A stretch of DNA of 10,777 nt from an uncultured Bacteroidales bacterium. Its GTDB lineage: Bacteria; Bacteroidota; Bacteroidia; Bacteroidales; F082. The notes under the pieces were generated by a model. It ran no database searches and was not told where the DNA came from. It was given only the letters and a program-made list of their open reading frames with translations. The stretch lies in NCBI GenBank assembly GCA_937902805.1, contig CALEMB010000077.1:1-10777 (forward strand), given 5' to 3'. The number at the start of each line of letters is the position of its first letter. The first letter of the stretch is position 1. Below are positions 6,285-10,777 of this stretch, piece after piece. The translations under genes and the position numbers were made by a program.

Positions 6285-7988
6285 TTAATTCCCCCAGGGG
6301 TCGTTGCCCTCATTGTTCCAGCCGCCTAAAGTGTTGCCGCCGCTGCCCGAAGTGGGGTCGTTCCAAGGATCGCCGCCGCCATTGGTCCAGCCGCTGAAGA
6401 TGCTTCCCTCCGTCGTCACATCGTTAACGATGTCGGGGTCCACAATCAATCCGATGTTGTGGACGAGGCGGACAGAGTAGCCGTATGATTTATTTCCAAG
6501 TTCAGATTCGCGAACATGCAAGTATTCCCTAACAAATTGCAAGTGATATGCGCTATTTATATCATCATTTGTTGTTTGAGACGACCAATAAAAGCCAAAA
6601 TAATTAAGCAAAGTATTGCCAGCTGTTGCACGTCGGCCAGAAGCGGGTAGGAATACCGCACCATTTGATTCAATGGAGTTGCTCCAGTTTTCAGCTGTGA
6701 TAGTATTACCATCATAAACACCACCAGAGATATTGGTGTTATTCAAATCGTAAATTGAACTAACCCATCCATCAGGCAAAAGTATGACACCTTTAACGTC
6801 ATCTACCTGTGCTTTGGCATAACTAACTCCTGAACGGCCAAAAAGATATTCCCACTCATCACTTGTAAGAGTTCTCCATAGTCTAGAAGTATTCCCTCCG
6901 TTCATTATTGCATTATTACCCCAATCGGCAAAAACGCTATATTCAGCGTCATCATTAGATACATTTGTCGGATTCAGTCCCGTACCCCAACCAAAAAGGT
7001 CGCGGTCAGCATTTGGATTCGAAATAATTTCCGCATTGTTACGCAAGCACTCCCTTTGGCTGTTTGCGAACTTCCAGTAAGGCGTTTCCGCGCTACCAAT
7101 ATATTGCAAATTCCCCTTCGAGAACCTCACCATCTTCGTTGCCGAGACGGAGAACAATCCTGGGACGGTGCCTGCAAGCAAAGTGCCTGCCGTTACGGTC
7201 AAGGCGGCACCGTTGTTGGAATAATACCTCCCCGCTTGGATGCCGCGCATGAATTTCAATGCACCCCATTTGCTGTTGCTGTCGAAACTCACAGTCGTTT
7301 CGGTGCTCACCGAAGGAATCAGGGCCACGAATTTCCCATCGCTGGCCGCACCAAGGTTGATATTGCCCTTGGCGTCGCCTGTAATCGTACCCGCCCTATA
7401 ATTAATGGTAGCGGTGGAATACACCTCGTCGCCATGCAGATAGACGGTTTCGGTAGCATTGCCGGCGCTCTTGAAGCCGTCCACATCGAAATAGGCGAAG
7501 GACACAGCCATGTGCAAGGTGGTGGCGTAGTTCACCGTATTGTCGGAATAGCTTCCGTCGCCTACGGCAATATGGAAGTTGGTCAGGCTGGCAAGCGAGC
7601 CGATGCTCTGGTTAGAGAAATCCAAGGAACTCACTGCGCTGCCGTCCCTATCCTTGCCGAGATAGAAGAAATGAAGCGTCTCGCCCTCGTTAGGAGTTGT
7701 GGTCAGCGTTCCGCTGAAGTTCATGCTGCCCGTTCCGGTGCCTGCACCGCTCAGCACACCGAGGCAAGCATCGTGGTTGCTGCCACCCACATAGATGTAT
7801 TCGGTGACACCATTGGTCCAGACAAAGGAACCTGTCGCTGGGGCGAAGTCGGTCTTCGCGCCGTTGCCGTAGCCCGCCGTAAGGGTGATGAAGACGCCTT
7901 CGTCTGTGGTGGGCGTTTCCGTTTTCTTGCATTGGCTGAAACCAAGAGTCAAGACCAAGGCTGCAAGGATTAGAGTCAACTTTTTCAT
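6285..7988 (-). CDS. Fimbrillin-like lipoprotein with lectin-like domain and W-N-D-P-W tail
   Basis: A 567-residue lipoprotein. The signal peptide ends LGFSQ-C20; Gln before Cys is less usual but the hydrophobic core is clear. Residues about 30-270 are a beta-rich fimbrillin-like domain, only distantly similar to copies A and B. Residues about 286-509 are the same lectin-like domain: MVRFSKGNLQY (286-296), WRTLTSDEWEYLF (371-383), GVILLPDGW (400-408), GAVFLP (443-448), FYWSS (466-470), SVRLV (505-509). Unlike its neighbours it continues with a 58-residue tail holding two related units, GWTNGGGDPW (533-542) and GWNNEGNDPW (556-565). Its ATG overlaps the stop of the small upstream gene as ATGA, so translation is probably coupled. 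The lectin-like stretch is AT-rich (32% GC in 6541-6600) while the tail is GC-rich (63% in 6301-6360). Surface exposure and binding function are inferred. Confidence 0.8.
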   Translation of the reverse strand: MKKLTLILAALVLTLGFSQCKKTETPTTDEGVFITLTAGYGNGAKTDFAPATGSFVWTNGVTEYIYVGGSNHDACLGVLSGAGTGTGSMNFSGTLTTTPNEGETLHFFYLGKDRDGSAVSSLDFSNQSIGSLASLTNFHIAVGDGSYSDNTVNYATTLHMAVSFAYFDVDGFKSAGNATETVYLHGDEVYSTATINYRAGTITGDAKGNINLGAASDGKFVALIPSVSTETTVSFDSNSKWGALKFMRGIQAGRYYSNNGAALTVTAGTLLAGTVPGLFSVSATKMVRFSKGNLQYIGSAETPYWKFANSQRECLRNNAEIISNPNADRDLFGWGTGLNPTNVSNDDAEYSVFADWGNNAIMNGGNTSRLWRTLTSDEWEYLFGRSGVSYAKAQVDDVKGVILLPDGWVSSIYDLNNTNISGGVYDGNTITAENWSNSIESNGAVFLPASGRRATAGNTLLNYFGFYWSSQTTNDDINSAYHLQFVREYLHVRESELGNKSYGYSVRLVHNIGLIVDPDIVNDVTTEGSIFSGWTNGGGDPWNDPTSGSGGNTLGGWNNEGNDPWGN

Positions 7989-8290
7989 TGCATGTCCTCC
8001 TTCCTTTTCAATAAGGTGTAGCCCACACCAGCCACCACGAGGATGGCGATGCCGCCGCCTACTGGTGCTTCTGTCGGGTTTTCTGTCATTGCTCCTCCGA
8101 GATCGACACCATTATTGATGTTGGAACCGTTACGGTTCATCAAGCTTACATTGTCGGCATTGTCGGCGTTGCCGCCACGGGCAAACATCCCGCCGCCGTG
8201 TTGGGCGTTCAGTTGGGTCGCTGTCAGCATCGACAGGCCCAAGAAAAGTACGAAGGCTTTCAAAGTTTTCTTGTGTATTTTCATTTTCAT
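7985..8290 (-). CDS. Small secreted protein with C-terminal glycine/transmembrane tail
   Basis: A 101-residue protein not recognised as a named family. It has an N-terminal signal peptide (basic MKMKIHKK, hydrophobic core, likely cut after LNA before QHGG), then a Gly/Asn/Asp-rich stretch of about 45 residues, then the tail APVGGGIAILVVAGVGYTLL followed by KRKEDMQ. This is one membrane helix with a basic end. It resembles the short PxGxG...GxGY...KRK tails seen on other small Bacteroidales exported proteins, possibly a sorting or anchoring signal. The start is set at 8290 because the signal peptide begins there; a Met two codons later is also possible. The stop overlaps the next gene's ATG (ATGA). 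A near-consensus -7 box (TTCTTTTG, plus 8308-8301) lies 10 bp upstream. The position suggests an accessory or assembly role for the adjacent lipoproteins, which is inference. Confidence 0.72.
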   Translation of the reverse strand: MKMKIHKKTLKAFVLFLGLSMLTATQLNAQHGGGMFARGGNADNADNVSLMNRNGSNINNGVDLGGAMTENPTEAPVGGGIAILVVAGVGYTLLKRKEDMQ

Positions 8291-8346
8291 ATTATTTGTG
8301 CAAAAGAATGATGATTTATTCATTGGGATTCGGATTGGGGGGATGG

Positions 8347-9879
8347 TTAGTTGACCGGGCAGACTAAACGGACTGAACATCCACGCCATTTATGGTATTT
8401 ATCCGGGTTTACAGCTGAATTTAGAAAAACCAAATACCATGCATAGTTGGAATCGTAAGAGGTACTATACCAATAAAGCCCAAGAGTACTGACATTTTGT
8501 ATAGTGGTTCCGTTGACTCTTTCGCCTGATGTTGGTAAAAACACACAGCCGGCTTCTTCCATAGTCCTCCATCCCGCTGTAGTACAACTTGTACCCCATC
8601 CACTAACAGAAGCATTAATGGAACCCCATGTTACACCATCAGGTGTGCCACCTGAATAATTGTCAGGGAAAATAATAAGTCCACATTTTGAGGTTCCATC
8701 GGTATTGATAGTTGCCTTCGTAAAACGTGCATGATTAGTGCCATTAACAGAATTTCCTGTTTGTCGTGAGTTTAACAGATAATTCCACTCATCGTAAGTC
8801 ATGGTACGCCAGCCTGTGCTGTTGGCATTGGTTAAGGTTCCACTAAAATCAGTACTCCACAAGTAATCAGCATTGTTTGTTGATGTATTCAACGGATTCT
8901 TACCTTCACCCCAAGTGCCCCAGCCAATCAGATCGACCCAATCAGAAGTGTTCCATGCTCCTACACAGTCGTACTGGTGTTCAGCAAATCGCCATCCTGT
9001 ACCATTTTTATACTGCAAATTACCTTTTGAGAAATAGACTTGCTTATTTGGGCCTATGGTGAACATGCCGTCTATGGCTCCATCAGGAACGGAAATGCCG
9101 AAATACACACTTTTTCGATACGTTTGCCCCGCCGCGAAGCAGGCTTGCGTAGCGGAAAGTGTTCTCGTCTCATTGGTTTCGCCGCTTTGGTAGACAAAGG
9201 CCTGTGTGCCTGTGTATTCTCCAGCGGGAACGGTTAAGTAGAGGGTGTTCCACCCATTCGCGCCAACGGTGAAAGTGGCTTTGGCGAGATCGGTGGTGGC
9301 GCTCTTGTAGGTCAATGTGGCGGTAGCGTCTGGCAAAACTCCTGCAGGAGCAGAGACAGTGAGCTTCATCATCGAGGTGTTGGGGCTGAAGGTGCAGCTG
9401 ATGTTTGTGCCGTTGCCGTAGGTGGTGGCACCATAGAAAAGGTTGCACTTGGCAGCGCTAGCGAGGGTGCCGTCCTGGGCGAGGAAGGTGCCACTGGCGT
9501 AGGTGTATTCGCCGGTCGGGCTCACGGTCACTGCAGAGGGGTTGTTGGCGTCGCGCACATAGCAGAAGAGCGGACTCGTCGCCGTGGGTGTACCGACGAT
9601 GGAGCCTGTGAAGGTGGCGGAGGCGGTGCCTGCGCCGGCAGACAGCGTGAGGGTGTTTACATGGTTGTTGTACACCACATAGAGCTGGTCGCCCGCCTCC
9701 CAAGTGGCGGTGATGTCGTTACCGCTCTCGGTGTAGCTTACCTTGGCACCGTCGCTTACTCCGTAGGAGGCACTGATGGTAATTGGTGTCACCGCGAGGT
9801 CGTTTTGCGGGTTTTCCTTTTTGCAGGCAGTCGCCAGCAGAGCGAGTATCGCTGCGAGGATAAAGATGTTGTTTTTCAT
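8347..9879 (-). CDS. Fimbrillin-like surface lipoprotein with C-terminal lectin-like domain (copy B)
   Basis: A 510-residue lipoprotein and the first target gene after the regulator. The signal peptide ends LLATA-C19 with KKEN following. A fimbrillin-like beta-rich module spans about 30-260 (ATWEAGDQLYVVY), and the C-terminal lectin-like domain spans about 267-510: QVYFSKGNLQY (280-290), WRFAEHQ (296-302), GWGTWGEGKNPLN (319-331), WRTMTYDEWNYLL (357-369), VFLPTSGERVNG (446-457), LYWYSTS (468-474), ending SVRLVC (502-507). The binding-side segments differ strongly from the other two copies although the framework motifs are kept. GC falls from 68% (9601-9660) to 37% (8401-8460) between the modules. 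A TAnnTTTG promoter and a four-repeat array lie upstream; the small gene starts 56 bp downstream. Membership of a surface adhesin family is likely, and the ligand is unknown. Confidence 0.82.
   Translation of the reverse strand: MKNNIFILAAILALLATACKKENPQNDLAVTPITISASYGVSDGAKVSYTESGNDITATWEAGDQLYVVYNNHVNTLTLSAGAGTASATFTGSIVGTPTATSPLFCYVRDANNPSAVTVSPTGEYTYASGTFLAQDGTLASAAKCNLFYGATTYGNGTNISCTFSPNTSMMKLTVSAPAGVLPDATATLTYKSATTDLAKATFTVGANGWNTLYLTVPAGEYTGTQAFVYQSGETNETRTLSATQACFAAGQTYRKSVYFGISVPDGAIDGMFTIGPNKQVYFSKGNLQYKNGTGWRFAEHQYDCVGAWNTSDWVDLIGWGTWGEGKNPLNTSTNNADYLWSTDFSGTLTNANSTGWRTMTYDEWNYLLNSRQTGNSVNGTNHARFTKATINTDGTSKCGLIIFPDNYSGGTPDGVTWGSINASVSGWGTSCTTAGWRTMEEAGCVFLPTSGERVNGTTIQNVSTLGLYWYSTSYDSNYAWYLVFLNSAVNPDKYHKWRGCSVRLVCPVN
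9100..9879 (-). repeat. Direct duplicate of lipoprotein 5' module (copy 2)
   Basis: Partner of the module at 5288-6068: same length without gaps and about 80% identical at protein level. The two copies lie in direct orientation about 3.8 kb apart, so recombination between them could delete or swap the intervening genes. Confidence 0.85.
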
Positions 9880-9902
9880 TTGTATTTGATGTTAAATTGG
9901 CT

Positions 9903-9918
9903 TCGGGACGCGGGACTT
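9903..9918. repeat. Second copy of the TCGGGACGCGGGACTT 16-mer
   Basis: Exact match to 3228-3243, near the 5' end of a transcription unit in both cases. Here it lies 24 bp before the copy B lipoprotein ATG, inside the predicted leader. The tandem 15-mers found beside the first copy are absent. Confidence 0.65.
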
Positions 9919-9940
9919 CGGAACGATTCAAATGACCCGT

Positions 9941-9961
9941 AGTCTAGTAGTCATGTAGACT
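9941..9961 (-). other. Possible hairpin in lipoprotein mRNA leader
   Basis: AGTCTA (9941-9946) and TAGACT (9956-9961) are inverted repeats around a 9-base loop. The hairpin lies about 12 nt into the predicted leader of the copy B lipoprotein transcript. It could be a 5' stabilising structure or a chance short repeat. Confidence 0.3.
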
Positions 9962-9977
9962 TGTGTATTAATTCGTA

Positions 9978-9985
9978 CAAAAGTA
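9978..9985 (-). promoter_or_regulatory. Promoter -7 box of the lipoprotein operon
   Basis: Minus-strand TACTTTTG is an exact TAnnTTTG box about 100 bp before the copy B ATG at 9879. Transcription would begin near 9974. No good TTTG -33 element is present at the right distance. The first of the upstream direct repeats occupies about -33 to -54 instead, the arrangement expected of a promoter that needs an activator. Confidence 0.6.
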
Positions 9986-10006
9986 CAGCGATTCCCCGAA
10001 AGGCGA

Positions 10007-10090
10007 GGTAACAATTTCCACAATTTTAGGTTACAATTTCCACAAAAAAGGTTACAATTTCCACAAAAATGTGACAATTTCGGCAAAAAC
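10007..10090 (-). promoter_or_regulatory. Four-copy ~21-bp direct-repeat array, likely AraC-type operator
   Basis: Four head-to-tail units start at 10007, 10029, 10050 and 10071, giving spacings of 22, 21 and 21 bp, or two helical turns. The plus-strand consensus is GGTTACAATTTCCACAAAAA. Units 2 and 3 are nearly identical; units 1 and 4 are more degenerate (unit 4 reads GTGACAATTTCGGCAAAAAC). The array ends 22 bp upstream of the lipoprotein operon -7 box and begins 16 bp after the stop of the AraC-type regulator gene. Same-face, same-direction sites beside a promoter fit binding by an AraC-family activator. Confidence 0.65.
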
Positions 10091-10103
10091 ACCCAAAATG
10101 GGG
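10084..10103 (-). terminator. Weak terminator-like hairpin after the regulator gene
   Basis: On the minus strand, CCCA-TTT-TGGG (plus 10102-10092) is followed by GTG and TTTTTG (plus 10089-10084), just after the regulator stop. The stem is only 4 bp, so termination would be partial at best; it overlaps the last direct-repeat unit. Confidence 0.25.
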
Positions 10104-10105
10104 CC

Positions 10106-10777
10106 TTATTCGACCTCTTGCTTCCACTCCGAGGGTGTGACGCCACAAGCGGCTTTGAAACTACGCAGGAAGGACTTTTCGTTGGTGAAACCCGAGGCCT
10201 CGGCCACCTGCGAGAGGCGCATCGCGGGGTCCTGGCGCATCAGTTCCTGGGCGTAACGGATGCGGTAGCCCGTGATAAAGGCCGGGAATGAGGTATTCAG
10301 CACGCCGTTCAGGTAGGCGGAAAGGTAGTTGGTGTTGGTGTGCAATGCAGCAACCACATCGGCGATGCGCAAATCCTTGTTCCTGAACAGCTGCTGCTCT
10401 TCCATCAAGGCTTCGAGTTTGCCGCTCAGGATGCGTTTCGCGCTTGTCACGACATCCTCAGCCGCCGCATCGGGGGTGTCTTCCTCGTCCCGTTTCCTTC
10501 TCTTTGCCACAACGACCGCCAGCAGGCACACGACAAGCACCGCTCCAATGCCCATCACCCACAACATGGCGTGCGCTTGGGACTTAGCCATGGGATAAAA
10601 GGCGAAGGCAGCGGCTGTTACATCGTAATTGGTAGCAACCATGCCACCCGCTGTGACGAAACTCCCGTCGGGGAGCATCATCTCCCACGGCACATCGCAG
10701 AACCCTTCGATGGCTTGAGTGTAGTGCATGGTGAGTCGGGCCTTCCCGCCCTGAAACGCCGGCTGGCAATCAGATCG
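10106..10777 (-). CDS. Membrane-anchored AraC-family regulator (5' end missing)
   Basis: The reading frame is open from the window edge to the stop at 10106 (223 codons seen), so the N-terminus is cut off; the Met at 10729 is internal or unproven. The visible part starts with a piece of a probably periplasmic domain, then a membrane helix (AMLWVMGIGAVLVVCLLAVVV) followed by KRRKR, then a cytoplasmic linker, then a C-terminal AraC/XylS domain. Its first helix-turn-helix is around ADVVAALHTNTNYLSAYLN and the second around LSQVAEASGFTNEKSFLRSF, with the family signature ending CGVTPSEWK. There is no kinase or receiver domain in the visible part, so it looks like a one-component transmembrane sensor-activator. 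It lies directly upstream of the repeat array and lipoprotein operon in the same direction, so it probably controls that operon. The signal is unknown. Confidence 0.85.
   Translation of the reverse strand, partial: RSDCQPAFQGGKARLTMHYTQAIEGFCDVPWEMMLPDGSFVTAGGMVATNYDVTAAAFAFYPMAKSQAHAMLWVMGIGAVLVVCLLAVVVAKRRKRDEEDTPDAAAEDVVTSAKRILSGKLEALMEEQQLFRNKDLRIADVVAALHTNTNYLSAYLNGVLNTSFPAFITGYRIRYAQELMRQDPAMRLSQVAEASGFTNEKSFLRSFKAACGVTPSEWKQEVE

Noticed and set aside
7056..7973. A 305-codon plus-strand frame antisense to the middle lipoprotein
   Set aside because: Rich in His, Arg and Gly as expected of an antisense shadow of a GC-rich gene; the minus-strand lipoprotein has a signal peptide and domains.
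6285..8290. Sortase or type IX secretion tail on the lipoproteins
   Set aside because: Their C-termini lack LPxTG and the known type IX end domains; the lipobox explains anchoring.
4644..9879. A complete diversity-generating retroelement in the window
   Set aside because: No reverse transcriptase, Avd-like protein or template repeat was found on either strand; kept only as a hypothesis about remote origin.
10007..10090. CRISPR array
   Set aside because: Units are contiguous 21-22 bp direct repeats without spacers, and no cas genes are present.
9928..10146. Small minus-strand frame with repeated CGNCNL residues
   Set aside because: The repeats are only the translation of the direct-repeat array, and the frame overlaps the regulator's 3' end.

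Overview
The window looks like a Bacteroidales (Bacteroidetes) chromosome segment. The evidence is FtsH and RsfS sequences of Bacteroidetes type, several TAnnTTTG promoter boxes (the Bacteroidetes -7 element), A-rich translation starts without Shine-Dalgarno sequences, fimbrillin-like surface lipoproteins, and a membrane-anchored AraC-type regulator. I cannot name the genus.

Left part (1-3380), housekeeping, minus strand: rsfS, ftsH and a LUD-domain (LutC/YkgG-like) gene form a tight operon with gaps of 24 and 4 bp. It is read from a TAnnTTTG promoter near 3304-3331 through a repeat-rich leader, and ends in a palindromic repeat at the window edge. Divergent from it, on the plus strand, is a KdsC-like HAD phosphatase (lipopolysaccharide Kdo synthesis). 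It is followed by a lower-GC gene encoding a small protein that resembles PD-(D/E)xK nuclease domains of CdiA-CT type. Between this gene and the next cluster, the minus strand carries a promoter box, about 110 nt of structured sequence and an intrinsic terminator: a candidate small RNA.

Right part (4644-10777), accessory, all minus strand: a one-component membrane sensor with a cytoplasmic AraC-type DNA-binding domain (cut by the window edge), then a four-copy ~21-bp direct-repeat array abutting a TAnnTTTG promoter, then a cluster of three large lipoproteins and one small secreted, tail-anchored protein. The first and third lipoproteins are about 80% identical over their first 260 residues and then diverge strongly. 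All three end in a C-type-lectin-like domain (FISUMP/DUF1566-like) that closes with SVRLV. The DNA for these C-terminal domains is strikingly AT-rich (about 32-37% GC in hand-counted 60-bp samples) between GC-rich flanks (63-68%).

Working model (inference): the membrane AraC protein senses an envelope or external signal, binds the repeat array and switches on an operon of surface lipoproteins. These share an export and assembly module but carry swapped or diversified binding heads. The small tail-anchored protein is translationally coupled to the second lipoprotein. Short REP-like elements at 1-80, 3228-3290, 6141-6227 and 9903-9918 punctuate the region. No intergenic stretch exceeds about 230 bp. 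I saw no tRNA, rRNA, CRISPR array, transposase or reverse transcriptase.
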